Shown here: positions 1-10,649 of the stretch, piece after piece
How the letters are laid out: each line of letters starts with the position of its first letter
Position numbering within the stretch: position 1 is the stretch's first letter
Source of the DNA: Carettochelys insculpta
Taxonomy: Eukaryota > Chordata > Testudines > Carettochelyidae
Length of the DNA: 64,000 nt
Reading direction: 5' to 3'
Assembly (NCBI RefSeq): GCF_033958435.1
Contig: NC_134138.1
Coordinates: 186,655,298 to 186,719,297, forward strand
Notes under the pieces: generated by a model
What the model saw: the letters and a program-made list of their open reading frames with translations, nothing else
Database searches by the model: none
Told to the model about the DNA's origin: nothing
Made by a program: the position numbers and the translations under genes

Positions 1-757
1 CAGCCTTGACTACCTTGAGAAGATTTTCCAGTTATACTGGTATAACTACCAAATGTAGTCAAACAGATACTGTTCTATTGATTTAACTTCCCATGCCAAC
101 ACTATTGTTTTGCTCTAAAAGTGGCTTTTCCCATTTTAGCTTAAACACCTTCCAAAGGAACATAAACTAGCCGTGAAGAAGCCACTTTTAGAATAAATGC
201 ATCTACAGGGGGACCTATACCAGTATAATTCTAGTGCTTTAAATTCATGCCCTCTTAAGGCCCTGTTCCAATTGCCAGATAATCAAAAATTTCCAGCTGA
301 GTTGCAGACAAACTATGAAAAATTACAGAAAATTAATGACAGACCTTTAATTTGTCCTGCCTGGGGCTGACGGCAGGGACCCAAGGCTGACAGCAGGGGC
401 TCTGACTCTCAACCCCACATGTGGCAGAAGTTCCACTGCCAAATTGTGGTGGAAGTCTAATACCGCAGAATCTGCAATATCAGAAGATAAGGAAGGTCTT
501 ACCCCTGCCTTACATTTGCGTAATTCCCCCACACAGATAGGCACAAAGAAATGCTAGATAATGTGTTTCAGATAAGCAGCAGGCTATATTGTATGTTAAT
601 AGATTACATGAACAAGACCCAATTCTGGATAATTTAAGCCAAGGGACATAAGTGCACAAATAAGTTCGTACTTTGACTAATTCTCTGCTCATGTAAATGT
701 GAAGAACATTACCAAAGTCAAGGTTACAGCCATTAGACCAAATATTTGCCTCAATAT
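1..757. other. No gene recognised; AT-rich flank
   Basis: I see no exon, RNA gene or clearly classifiable repeat here. Short open frames on the minus strand have no recognisable domain. The last three bases, TAT at 755-757, are the left target-site duplication of the Harbinger element that follows. Confidence 0.6.
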
Positions 758-1060
758 GGCTACGTCTACACGTGAACGCTACATCGAAATAAACTATTTT
801 GATGAATAACGTCTACACGTCCTACAGGGCTGGTGCCGTTGACATTCAACGTCGAAGTTGGGCAGCACCACATCGAAGTAGGTGCTGCAGGGGAACGTCT
901 ACATGCCAAAGTAGCACACATCGAAATAAGGGTGCCAGGAACAGCTGCAGACAGGGTCACAGGGCGGACTAGCACTTCTGGGGCAACAGCTAGCCGCTCC
1001 CTTAAAGGGCCCCTCCCAGACACACGCAGCCTGCACAGCACGCGGTCTGCAGAGCCATAG
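758..1060 (+). repeat. Harbinger left terminal and subterminal region
   Basis: Terminal inverted repeat followed by palindromic blocks (ACATCGAAATAAAC, GACATTCAACGTCGAAG, CACACATCGAAATAAGGG). The same blocks recur at 34389-34700 in the short element. In that element they keep the same order and end at a CAG run. These are plausible binding sites for the Myb-like protein and transposase, by analogy with other Harbinger systems. Confidence 0.75.
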
Positions 1061-1086
1061 GCACGCACACCTCGGGCGACGCAGTC

Positions 1087-1094
1087 ATGGACTC

Positions 1095-1140
<46 letters not shown>

Positions 1141-2382
1141 CCTCCAGAGGTCCACCCAGCCGCCCCTGCAGGAGCAGTGCTCGCCCTGCTCGATGCCATG
1201 CAGGAGGCAGCTGATCACATCCACCGCCGGCTGTGGAGCTACCCCACGAGCACCGACTGGTGGGAGCGGCTGGTGCTCGGAGAGTGGGACGATGACCACT
1301 GGCTCCAGAACTTTCGCATGAGCCGGCAGACATTACTGGAGCTATGCCAGTGGCTCACCCCCGCACTGAGGCACCAGGACACCACCATGCGGCGTGCCCT
1401 CAGCGTGGAGAAATGGGTCAGCATCACTGTCTGGAAGCTGGCCACTCCAGACAGCTACCGATCCGTGGGCCAGCAGTTTGGTGTCGGCAAGGCCACCATC
1501 GGGGCTGTCCTCATGGAGGTAAGAGGACCCACAGGGGGAGGGGAAGGCAGCCCTGGCAGGGGATGGGAAGGGAGGGGAGGGGAGGAGAGGGGAGCCCTGG
1601 CAGGGGAGGGCCACACACACCCTGCACACCCCTCATTGGTGGTCTTCCATGTGCTTCCCCTGCAGGTCGTCCGCGCCATCAATGCCCTGCTCCTCCACGG
1701 GCTCGTGAAGCTTGGGGACCCGGATGCTGCCATTGCAGGGTTTGCCACCCTGGGCTTCCCCAGTTGCTTCGGGGCTCTGGATGGGACCCACATACCCATC
1801 CGTGCCCCAGAGCACAGTGGAGGACGCTACTTAAACAGGAAGGGCTACCACTCAGTGGTCCTCCAGGCCTTGGTGGACAGCCGGGGCCGCCTCCTGAACA
1901 TATATGTTGGCTGGCCTGGCAGCACCCATGACGCCCGGGTATTCCGGAATTCGGGCCTGTGCCGCCGGCTGGAGCCGGGGACCTACATCCCCCAGTGGGA
2001 GATCCCTGTGGGGGACACCACCATGCCCCTCTGCATCATCGCAGACACGGCATACCCTCTCTGGCCCTGGCTCATGCACCCTTACACGGGCCACCTGTCA
2101 GCCAGCCAGGAGCGCTTCAACATGCAGCTGAACCATGTGCGCCAGGTGGTGGAGCGCACATTTGGTCGCCTCAAAGGGCGCTGGAGGTGTCTCCTCACTC
2201 GCCTTGATGCGGGCCCCACCAGCATGCCCCAGATTGTGGGCGCGTGCAGTGCCCTTCTCAACCTCGTCGAGAGCAAGGGGGAGGCCTTCTTTCAGGGCTG
2301 GACTGTGGAGGCCGGCAGGGCCGATGTGCAGCTACCCGCTGCCCCCAGTCACCAGGTGGACCCCGAAGGGACCCGGGTCTAG
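1087..2382 (+). CDS. HARBI1-like PIF/Harbinger DDE transposase (two exons)
   Basis: Transposase expected to cut and join the element ends in the nucleus. A consensus intron (GTAAGA...TGCAG, 1519-1665) splits it into exons 1087-1518 and 1666-2382. The intron is 147 nt, phase 0 and free of stops, so the unspliced frame is also open: 431 aa, against about 382 aa spliced. The catalytic triad is visible: D in ALDGTHIPI, D in IIADTAYPL, and E in VVERTFGRLKGRW, together with the family motif GWPGSTHDARVF. The N-terminus has 15 consecutive glutamines from a CAG run directly after MDS. The assumed start is the ATG at 1087, just before that run; downstream methionines exist and the true start is unproven. 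No stop or frameshift is seen, so the gene looks intact. It is an element gene rather than host HARBI1, judging by its position between transposon ends. Confidence 0.9.
1096..1140 (+). repeat. CAG trinucleotide run (poly-Q)
   Basis: About fifteen CAG/CAA codons encode the poly-glutamine N-terminus of the transposase. On the minus strand it reads as poly-Ala or poly-Cys, which explains spurious frames there. The related MITE at 34389-35098 has its internal deletion junction next to the remnant of this run. Confidence 0.9.
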
Positions 2383-2748
2383 GAGGCCCGGCGGGCCCAG
2401 TTCAACGAGGCCGCAGGGTGAACACTGGCAGGCCCCCCACTACACCCCCCCATCCTCCACAACACTCCCTGCCCCTACGCCCACACCACAGAGCACCCAA
2501 GAGCACATCCCCCCACACACTTTTCTTATAAATAAAAACAGACATGTGGTTAGTCAAACCAGAATATATGTTGAACTCTTATTATTATTATTATCATAAC
2601 TATTGACAGGCAAAATAAATATTATATATATATGTATTATAAATAAGATAAGATGACAGGAAAAAAAAGGGGAAGACAAGGAAGGGGAGAACTATTTACA
2701 TGGGGGGGCAGGTATCATCATAACAACATAACAGGGGTATAATACAAC
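2383..2748. other. Intergenic spacer between the convergent Harbinger genes
   Basis: Contains AATAAA at about 2531-2536 on the plus strand, a plausible polyadenylation signal for the transposase. An ATT/TTA microsatellite (about 2577-2600) and an AT-rich stretch (2620-2660) follow. No third gene is evident. Confidence 0.6.
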
Positions 2749-4521
2749 CTATTTACAAAAGAGAACTGAAGGGAATATATACAAAGGGGGGGGCCCACGT
2801 CCTGGGCCCCACACCCCCAACTGTGCAGCGCTGGGGGTGGGCGGCCGCGACCCGCGCCTCGGCCTCAGCCCTGGCCGGGGCTGGCTGGGGGCCGGGCGGA
2901 CCGGGAAATATGGCCAGCGGGTGTCAGCTGGCCCCAGGTCCCTCTCAGCGGAAGGGCCCTCGGTGGCGGATGGCAGTGCGACGGGGGGTGGAGCAGCGGG
3001 TGAAGCAGCGGGTGGAGCGGCGGGTGGAGCAGGCAGGGCAGGCAGAGCGGCAGCCGGCGCAGCATGGGGGGCCAGGTAGTCTGCGACACGCTCGAACGTG
3101 CGCATAAAGGCCCCCCATGCCTCCTGGCGCCAGGCCAGCGCCCACTCCTGTAGGTCGAGGCACCACTCCTCCACCTGCAGGCGCTGCTCGGAGACCTCCA
3201 GCTGCCGACGGATGATCGCCAGCAGCTGGGGGTCCGTCGCCGTCCGGGGGTGGTGCTGGCTCCGCCGTCATCCCTGCCGTGGGGCTGGTTGGTGCTCCGC
3301 CGAGGAGCTGGCCTGGACTGATGGCCCCGGTGGACTCTCCAGGACCACTGACACCTCGCCGGTGCTCTCTGGTCCTTCCAATGGTGCAGCTGCAGAACAT
3401 GGGGGGGGAAGAAGCGTGGAGACAGCTGTTAGTGTGGCCCCCCAAGCTGTGGCCCTTGTCCCCCCACCCATCTGCTGCTGGTTCCCCATCCCCGTCCCTG
3501 GGAGATGCTGCTGCTGCTCATGGGTGTCCCACCCCCTCTCCCCGGGGGACCCTAGGTTCCGCTCCCCCATCCACAGGGATGGGGCATGGCACTGTCATGC
3601 TGGGGGGGCAGGGGCTGATGCACTCCTGTGAGGGACATGCCTCTGCTGTCCTTGGGGCCATGGTCATCTGGGCATGTGAAGGGCCTTGGTCATATCTGTT
3701 ATCCCCGCCCCTCAACCCCGGGGGTGTGCACTGGGGGGTTACATACCTGATGGTCCGCTCCCACAGTCGGGGGACACCCTCTGGGTGGACGACCTGATGG
3801 AGCTCCGTGATGGCAGGATTATTTGGAGCCCCCCGTTGATGGAGGTGGACTCCCCCTCCTCCTCCTCCGCTGTCCCAGGGGTGGGCTCCTGGGGGTGCCC
3901 CTGGGGTGCAGGGCTTACCTCCGGGGTGGACTCCGCCTCTGGGGCCTGCTGGAGCTCGTCGTCCGAGGTATCAAGAGTGGCCGGAGGGGAGGAGGTGTGC
4001 TGGGGGCCCAGGATTGCCCTGAGCTCCCTGTAAAAGGGGCAAGTGACAGGGGTGGCCCCAGATTGGCTGGCTGCATCCCGGGCCCGGGCGTAACCCTGCC
4101 GCAGCTCCTTCACCTTATTCCTGATGTGGTCAGGAGTGCGGGCAGGGTGACCCCGGGCAGCCAGGCCCTTGGCCAGCCGAGCAAATGCATCCGCGTTCCA
4201 CTTCTTGCTCTCCATTACCTGGAGCACCTCCTCCTCACTCCAGAGCCCCAGCAGGTCCCGAAGCTCGACCTCCGTCCAGGAGGGGCCCCACTGCCACTTC
4301 CCAGCCTGGCTGCTGGGCTGTGAGCCCTGGCTCCCCTTGGGGGGCGGTGCCCTGGGGGCGCTTGGGGGGCTGGTGGGCGGCCATTGCAGCGGTGGGGGGG
4401 GGGTGTGGCTGCAGAGGGGTGTGCAGGCTGGCCACGTGGCTGGGCTGCTGCCTACACGCTCTCTCAGCTTCCTGCACAGGAAGGCAGGGAGCTTTAAGGG
4501 GCCGCTGCACGCAGTGACCAT
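2749..4521 (-). pseudogene. Harbinger Myb/SANT-like DNA-binding protein, with premature stop
   Basis: Exon 1 (4521-3747) encodes a Myb/SANT-like domain of the Myb_DNA-bind_4 type: SWTEVELRDLLGLW, ARTPDHIRNKVKELRQGY and the terminal CPFYRELRAILG. The donor GTATGT lies at 3746-3741 and the acceptor CTGCAG at 3395-3390; exon 2 continues from 3389 in phase 1. In exon 2 an in-frame TGA at 3270-3268 replaces a CGA arginine codon of the 27074-29181 copy, a CpG-type transition. Beyond it the frame is open again and encodes the conserved LQEWALAWRQEAWGAFM segment, but its C-terminus differs from the other copy. In Harbinger systems this protein partners the transposase and binds the ends. The N-terminus upstream of the APPPKGSQ segment shifts frame between the two copies, so the start codon is uncertain. 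Confidence 0.85.
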
Positions 4522-4813
4522 CGAGCTCAGGGGCTGGAGAGAGCGTCTCTCAACCCCTCAGCTGACGGCCGCCATGGCGGACTCTGCTATTTCGATGTTG
4601 TGGGACGCGCAACGACTACACGTTCCCTACTTCGATGTTCAATGTCGAAGTAGGGCGCTATTCCCATCTCCTGATGAGGTTAGTGACTTCGACATCTCGC
4701 CGCCTTACGTCGATGTCAACTTCGAAATAGCGCCCGCCACGTGTAGCTGTGGCGGGCGCTATTTCGAAGTTGGCGCAGCTACTTTGAAGTAGCCAGCACA
4801 TGTAGAAATGGCT
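4522..4813 (+). repeat. Harbinger right terminal and subterminal region
   Basis: Contains a near-perfect hairpin around 4628-4655 (CTACTTCGATGTT / AATGTCGAAGTAG), a GCGCTATTTCGAAGTT block pair at about 4720-4770 and the terminal repeat. It is homologous, inverted, to 27074-27328 and, in the same orientation, to 34795-35098. Confidence 0.8.
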
Positions 4814-5016
4814 TATATGTGCTGCAAAAAGCATTAACATTCATCCATCTTCTAGCTGTGAACAGCCCAAAAAATGTGTGTAGCTATGGCTTGATGCAGA
4901 GGGTCATATATAGTATAGACTCATTCATTAGCCCATTTGTTTATAAGCTGTCCCCTCCCCCTCAAGGAGGGATAGCTAAAAATGGCAAAACTCTTTCATA
5001 AGCCCACCTTATGCTT

Positions 5017-5338
5017 CAGGGGTTGCCAGACTTATGTTCCCAGCCCATCAGAGTAAGCCACTGGTGCATGGGGATGTTTACATGGAGTGTCTGCAGGCAT
5101 GGAGCGTGGAAACTCCCAATGTCTGTGATTCACTGTTCCAGCCAATGGGAGCACTGGGAAGTGACAACCAGCAAGTCCCTTCATCTGTGCCCCTTCTCAA
5201 GGCTCCCATTGGCTGGGAATGGTCAGTTTCAGACACTGGGAGCTGCAGGGTTCTATACCTGCAGGTGCTCCAGGTAAACATCTCCTGGCCCATCAGTGCT
5301 TACCCTGATGGGCTGGGAACCAAAGTTTGCTGACCCTG
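5017..5338. mobile_element. Palindromic MITE, family A (copy 1)
   Basis: The ends are inverted repeats: CAGGGGTTGCCAGACTT at 5017 and CCAAAGTTTGCTGACCCTG ending at 5338. A second internal pair is CCCATCAGAGTAAG / CTTACCCTGATGGG, plus paired CCAATGGGAG / CTCCCATTGG blocks. A clear relative lies at 7400-7718. CAGGG-type ends resemble hAT elements, but no convincing 8-bp duplication is seen, so the superfamily is left open. Confidence 0.6.
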
Positions 5339-6225
5339 CTGATGGAATGCCAGTTCTTTAAAAAAAATTGCTAAAAATTGTATATTTGCTATGGTATAAT
5401 TGAAATAATAGTATTAATATAAATAAAATGCATGGTTATCAATATTATTCTCTCAATTTATGCCCATGTAAACACATCACTTAAAAACCTATGCTTCCCT
5501 AAAGTTCAATTTTCCTAGTGCTAGCTGGTTGCTTTTCCTAGTACTGTTCTCCTGCAGGTCTAAATTATAATTACCAATAGTTTTATAACACGTACTTATG
5601 TTGATCACAAAATAATTTATTGATGCCAACACTGCAACCATTTAAAGTTGCAAAGTCTTTGTTTAGTGGAGTAGATTGGTTTGTAATGAATGCTAAATGA
5701 GCTTTGCTGCAGAGCTGCATGAAATTTAGCCCATCCATTTCACAAAAATACTAGCTTTTACAAGCCAATCAGAGAAATACAATGAACGATAGTACTATGG
5801 CACTGGTGTCAGTCTGGTACTGTGTAATTTGATCTGTTCAGGCATGTCAACCACTGGACTGCCTAAATCTCAAGCCAATCCAAAACTATAATGCGCAGAA
5901 TTTGTTACCATACCATAAGAACTAGGGTCACCAAATGAAATTAATGGGTAGCAGGCTTAAAACTAACAAAAGGAAGTTTTTCCTTCATGCAATGCCTAGT
6001 AAGCCTGTGGAGCTCCTTGCTAGAGTATGTTGTGAAGACAAGGACTTTAATGGGGTTCTAATAAGAGCTTGATAGATTTATGACGGTTCCGTCCATCAGT
6101 GGATATTAGCTCCTAACCTCCTGCTGAGAGAGCTGGAAGGTCTGTCAAATCCTGTCAAAAGTTGTTTTTTTTTTTAAATAAAACATTAAAAGGAGTATGC
6201 GTTTGAGCTGTCACAAATAGGAAAT
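5339..6225. other. No gene recognised
   Basis: AT-rich sequence without a supported exon. About 5925-6180 resembles a degraded fragment of CR1 3' sequence on the plus strand (kinship to phrases such as GTCCATCAGTGG), but it is too decayed to call. Confidence 0.45.
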
Positions 6226-7224
6226 ATGGATAAAACATTGATGGTCTTTGATCACCTGAGCAGCAAAATGATAGCTGATGTTGGGGGAAAACAAGTTTTA
6301 ATTAAAACCATTTGCAATGAAAATAATCCATTTTACAGTGGTTTCATGTTGTTTATCAATTTGTTTCATGGATCAAAACTCCCTTTTGTTGTTGTTTTTG
6401 AAAGAAAAACCTTGCCTATAAACATGAAATTTCCTGCTCATGAAAAGGGATGGATGGATGAAAGTGGGACTATTGAATGGCTTTTAAAAAAAAAAGAGTG
6501 GAATAACCAGGAGGATGTCTCAAGAAACCTGCTATGCTCATTTGGGACATGTTCAGGAAACACAAGTTGATCTGGCAATGTTGCAACTAGCTTGGATTAA
6601 AAAAAAAAAAAAAAAACCTCTGCCAATCTTTACCAAAATCTTTGAAGTCAAAACCAAATCCAGGAAAAATTAAACTGAAGGAATAACTAGAAATCAGGTA
6701 TAAACACTCCTTGTTCCAACATTTAGCATTCTAATTGAAATGGTGAGAAACACATGGCCAAAAAATGGAAACTGCTTTGGCTGCAATACCTGGAGGCTTG
6801 ACTTCTGTTCTACAACCTCTTAATGACTTCCTGAACAAAACCGGTAAAGACAGCAATGCAAAGTGTGGTCTGATGGGATGTGCTCAGGCATGGGGAAGTT
6901 AGCAAGAGATGGGAATCTTACGAAGACCAAAGTCAATCTGGTCTCCCTGAGGCCAAAGACAAGTGAGAGTCCATTCTCTTGGAAATGACAGAAAAATCAT
7001 TTAGGAAATGCTGTATCAGCAATGTGCTTTATGGGTCAGAAGATGATGCCATATTCGCTGATGACACAAGGAAGGCAGGTAGGGAATCCGAGTCTGAAGA
7101 CAACACTGCCTCCATCTACGATGACAATGTAGGAGAAGCTATGACTGAAGCCCAGTTTAATGAACTGTTTGGTGAATTGGAGACTGATTTAGACTCTGAA
7201 AGATTTAAAGACTTTTTTAACTAA
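6226..7224 (+). pseudogene. Decayed pogo/Tigger-type transposase
   Basis: Pieces of a pogo-like (CENP-B-related) DDE transposase lie in order. 6226-6570 carries TKLPP-like SKLPFVVVFERKTLP and HEKGWMDESG. About 6500-6560, in another frame, resembles the LLVWDMFR segment. About 6760-6830 encodes ALAAIPGGLTSVLQPL. 6979-7224 encodes SFRKCCISNVLYGSEDD and an acidic C-terminus. Frameshifts, stops and an A-rich interruption at 6598-6618 separate them, so this is a fossil. The family normally moves DNA into TA sites. Tigger-like MITEs elsewhere in the window (25480, 43550, 53583, 54230) may be its non-autonomous relatives, by inference. Confidence 0.8.
6560..6735 (+). repeat. Inverted repeat arm 1 (partner at 8036-8200)
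   Basis: This stretch, part of the pogo fossil, matches the reverse complement of 8036-8200 at many positions. Shared blocks include ACTAGCTTGGATTAAAAA, AACTGAAGGAATAA and AGAAATCAGGTATAAACACT. Confidence 0.75.
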
Positions 7225-7399
7225 GTACATTAGAACAATACACAAATTAAAAATCAGAAAATGGATATTTAAAACAGCTATTATAATTTTGGAGGTTTGT
7301 GAATAGATATTTATTCAGTTATAACTGATTTTTTCATCACATTAAAATAATACATTAAAGCTTTGCATGATTCTTGTGACTCCAACTTTTAAAATATAA

Positions 7400-7718
7400 C
7401 AGGGCTGGCAAACTTTGGCTCCTGGACTGTCAGGGTAAGTTGCTGGCATGCCAGGACATTTTGTGTACCTGGGTTGTCTGCAAGCATGGAGCCCAACAAC
7501 TCCCACTGGCTGTTGTTTGCAGTTTCCAGCCAATGGGAGTTGTGGGAAGTGGTGTTGGCCAACGGATGGGCTGGCCACCACTCCCACAAGTCCCATTGGC
7601 CAGGAATGGCAAACTGTAGCCACTGGAAAATGCAGTGTTCCATGCCTGTGGACGTGACAGGTACGTAAAATGTCCCTGGAGCTTACCCTGACAGACCAGG
7701 AGCCAAAGTTTTCAGACT
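7400..7718. mobile_element. Palindromic MITE, family A (copy 2)
   Basis: The inverted ends are GGCAAACTTTGGCTCCTGG and CCAGGAGCCAAAGTTTT, with inner blocks CTGTCAGGGTAAG / CTTACCCTGACAG and CCAATGGGAGTTGTGGG / CCCACAAGTCCCATTGG. The overall plan is the same as 5017-5338. The open frames on both strands here are by-products of the palindrome. Confidence 0.7.
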
Positions 7719-8035
7719 TATGATCTACAAGGACAACATAGATCTGTTGATGTGCTAACCACTGCTCTTGAAGCTTCACTTTTTTACCAAAAAAATTCAG
7801 CTCATGAAAGAGAAAATATGGTATGTGCTTAAAAACGCCAGTACTTTTATATCGGTTCATGATTATGCAATGGTCCATTTGTAGCCTTTTGGAGTGTACA
7901 AATACAAGTGGAGCAAATAAACTGGCTACAAGAAATGCAAGAGTGGACATTTGTTCGTATTTTATTTTTATGGCATGACCTATGTGTACACCCACCCAAA
8001 AGTGTGACCTTTTGTCAGTACCTTCATTGTAGTTA

Positions 8036-8200
8036 GAAAGAATGCTAAAGGTTGGAACAACAGTGTTTATACCTGATTTCTATTTATTCCTTCAGTTTAA
8101 ACTTTCCTGGATTTGAATTCAAGGATTTTGTTAGAGATTGTCAGATTTTTTTTTTTAATCCAAGCTAGTTCCAACATGGCCGGATCAATTAGTTCAACAG
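8036..8200 (-). repeat. Inverted repeat arm 2, partial pogo-like copy
   Basis: The reverse complement matches 6560-6735 from the pogo fossil, through a shared A-run. It may be a second, oppositely oriented and truncated element copy, or a local inverted duplication. Confidence 0.7.
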
Positions 8201-9039
8201 TAAACAGTTTCATTGTCCAAACATGCTTAGATGAAAATTGCTAGATAACACTGGAGAAATTTATCTTCAGGGAGACCTCATTTCAACCACAGCATAGTGC
8301 ACTTGCAAGAAATCCATTTAGATAGGCAGGCAAACAGAACACGTACTTCTACCTTTTACGTAGCCAATAGAACTAGTCCAGATGGTTTGAAGTGAGGTCT
8401 GCAGAGCTGAGACCATCCTAAGCATTTGAAAAGCCTCTAGCACATTGCAGGTGATACCCATAAATAATAATCATGTATGACATTCCCTGGTAAGCTGAAG
8501 GGTAAAACCTGCTATGAGGAACTGTTGCTGTTACTGGGCCAAAACATACCAATGCTGGAGTGAGGCCTCTCATTACCAAAGCCAGTGGGTAATTTGATCA
8601 AGGACTGCAAGCTGCATGTTGCTTGGATGCCCTCCACGCACAGCACGTAAGTGGACTTTAATTAGAACGCTGCCTGCAGAGGCCTGACAGGATCAAGCCT
8701 AAGTACGAACTGTGACATTTGGTTCCCTGACATTACATTTTTCAACAGAACTTTCAAAGAGGATAGAAATGGAACTCCCTTGGGGCGAAGAACCAAAATG
8801 CTCATAATCATTTCAAAGGAGGAGAGGCAAAAACATGGAAACCCAATTTGCCTTAATTAAAAGTCTGTGCGAGCTGTGTAGGGCATTCCTTCTGGCATGG
8901 ACTATCTTGCTGTTCTGGGGTTGTACTGTGCCCAGCGCAGAGGGGTGCTGCTCCATTACCAGACCCCTGGGTGCTACAGCAATACTATTATTATTAATAT
9001 CCAAAAACGGAATTAGGAACAATGATTCTAGTGGACAAC
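8201..9039. other. No gene recognised
   Basis: Unclassified single-copy-looking sequence. No exon with splice sites, and no clear repeat ends were found. Confidence 0.45.
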
Positions 9040-9240
9040 ATTGTGCAGTGCTTAAAGCTCTGGACTGGGAGTAGAGAGACCCAAATTCTATTCCAGAGTT
9101 GGCCACTGACCTCCAGTGTAACCTCAACAAAGTTACTTTGCCATTCTATACCTCCATATCTGTCTCTAAAAAGGGGATAAAAATAACACTATCCTTTCTA
9201 TAGTGCTTTGAGAAGTGGTATATCAGAGATAAGGATTGGG
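9040..9240 (+). repeat. MIR-like tRNA-derived SINE
   Basis: GGACTGGGAGTAGAGAGACC, then a GGCCACTGACCTCCAGTGTAACCT block, then a CTGTCTCTAAAAAGGGGATAAAAATAAC block follow the order of the MIR core and 3' region (compare the typical 'tctgtaaaatggggataat'). Diverged, plus orientation. Confidence 0.7.
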
Positions 9241-10375
9241 TTTATGAAACAGTAGAAACATACATTAAAATATTAAGAAATGAACTACTGCCCCTCAAAA
9301 GTATTATACTTATACCCCAACTTAATACTACTTGTTTATAGCTTAACCCTCTTTTTAAAAGGTTTTCTTCCTTGCACATGCTCTCTCTAAGCTAATAATA
9401 TACATATCACAAAGCATTTCTCAGCAGCTTCCAGAATAAAGTTCCTGTGCCATTGTCAAATAAACTGCAGTGCACTGATTATCAAATTTCACTCTGTGGA
9501 TGACCTTTACAAGGAGAATAAACCTTTTCATTGGATTTAAATGGGTAGCACATGGGAAGGATGGAAGGAGGTATGTTCTATTTGAACCACACAATTCTCA
9601 GAGCAATAAAAGAGACCTAGGAAGGAGGAAGATGAACAACTTCAGCTAAACAATCCTTGTGGCATAATACATTCTCTCTTTAAAACACTCCTGTTGTATA
9701 GAAGGTAAGTTCCATGAGTAACTAGTTGGACAATATGTTCTTCAGCTGAAAGAGTGAACTCGGGATAGTCAAGTCTCAAAATTTTAGAGTATGACAATGC
9801 TCATGACTCCTTCCTTCTTTAGAATACAGCACACAAAAATCCGGCCTGCTTTTCCTTCTCTCCTACTAAGAGAGGCTCTGCAGTGCGTGACCCTACATTA
9901 GCTAGGTAATACAGAGCACTGAACGTGGAACAGCCAACAATGTATTTTAAGCACAGCATCTTTGGGGAGCTAGGTTTACAGCTGGTAATAACCACCTTCT
10001 ACTAATCTCAGCTGTTTAGAGCAGGTTTTAGCAGTAGAGGAATCCTCAGTGAAAAGGAACTTTCAGTTTCTGGGTTCATGAGTGCATTTAGCACCAATGG
10101 GTAAAAATAAGCTATGGGTAAAAATAGCAAGCTATAATTAGTGCTGTTAACTTTAGCTACAATCAGTCAATGAGTCAGCCTGTCAAAATGAGCAATGGTT
10201 AGCTAGGGAACTGCAACACCTCCTTTCATAAAAGTTAAACCACAACCTGAAATAGACACAATAATAAAAGGCAATGCTTCTGAGCCTCACACATAATTTT
10301 CATAGGCGACTGGCAGCACAATCCAGTTGATTGGTTATGGGACAGGAAAGTAGAATGGCTGGTTCTAGTCTAGCC
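9241..10375. other. No gene recognised
   Basis: AT-rich sequence with no supported gene or clear repeat boundary. Confidence 0.45.
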
Positions 10376-10560
10376 TCTGCCATTGACGTGCTTTTGTGAA
10401 AGTCATTTAGACGCCTGAGGGATTTTGGTATTTAAAAAGACAAATAGGTCCTGGGGGTATTTAGGCTCTGAACTCCCATTATTTTCAGTGGGAGTTAGGC
10501 ACCTCTGAAAATCCCATGAGGGCCCAGATTTTCAAAGTATTTAACTGCCTAACTCTTAAT
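10376..10560. repeat. Palindrome-containing old interspersed repeat
   Basis: Contains GAACTCCCATTATTTTCAGTGGGAGTTAGGCACCT around 10470-10505, an imperfect hairpin, with flanking TATTTAGGC and TTTAACTGCCTAACTC blocks. The look is of an ancient interspersed repeat; I do not name the family. Confidence 0.45.
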
Positions 10561-10649
10561 GGAAGATATGGTGCTCACAAATAAATTGAAAGTAAAAGCT
10601 CACCAGTAAACCCTCCTATTGCACTATATCTCCCAGGATCAAACCCTGA

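Larger units (their letters stand above)
758..4813 (+). mobile_element. PIF/Harbinger DNA transposon, two-gene, near-complete
   Basis: The left terminus reads GGCTACGTCTACACGTG from 758. The right terminus at 4797-4813 is its diverged reverse complement. TAT at 755-757 is repeated at 4814-4816, a 3-bp target duplication as expected for PIF/Harbinger. Inside are two convergent genes: a HARBI1-like transposase (plus strand, 1087-2382) and a Myb/SANT-like gene (minus strand, from 4521). This is the classical two-gene Harbinger architecture. Both ends are rich in short palindromes built from TTCGAAATAGC and CTTCGA motifs. The element is very GC- and CpG-rich compared with the AT-rich host DNA, suggesting a fairly recent insertion. 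Related derivatives lie at 27074-29181 and 34389-35098. Confidence 0.93.

Noticed and set aside
1002..1333. Minus-strand frames with poly-Cys, poly-Ala or poly-Leu
   Set aside because: Antisense translations of the CAG run in the transposase gene.
2823..3631. Long plus-strand frames opposite the Myb gene
   Set aside because: GC-rich antisense shadows of the Myb exon 2 and its intron; no domain.
7342..7995. 217-codon minus-strand frame
   Set aside because: Crosses a palindromic MITE whose two arms give similar frames on both strands; no domain.
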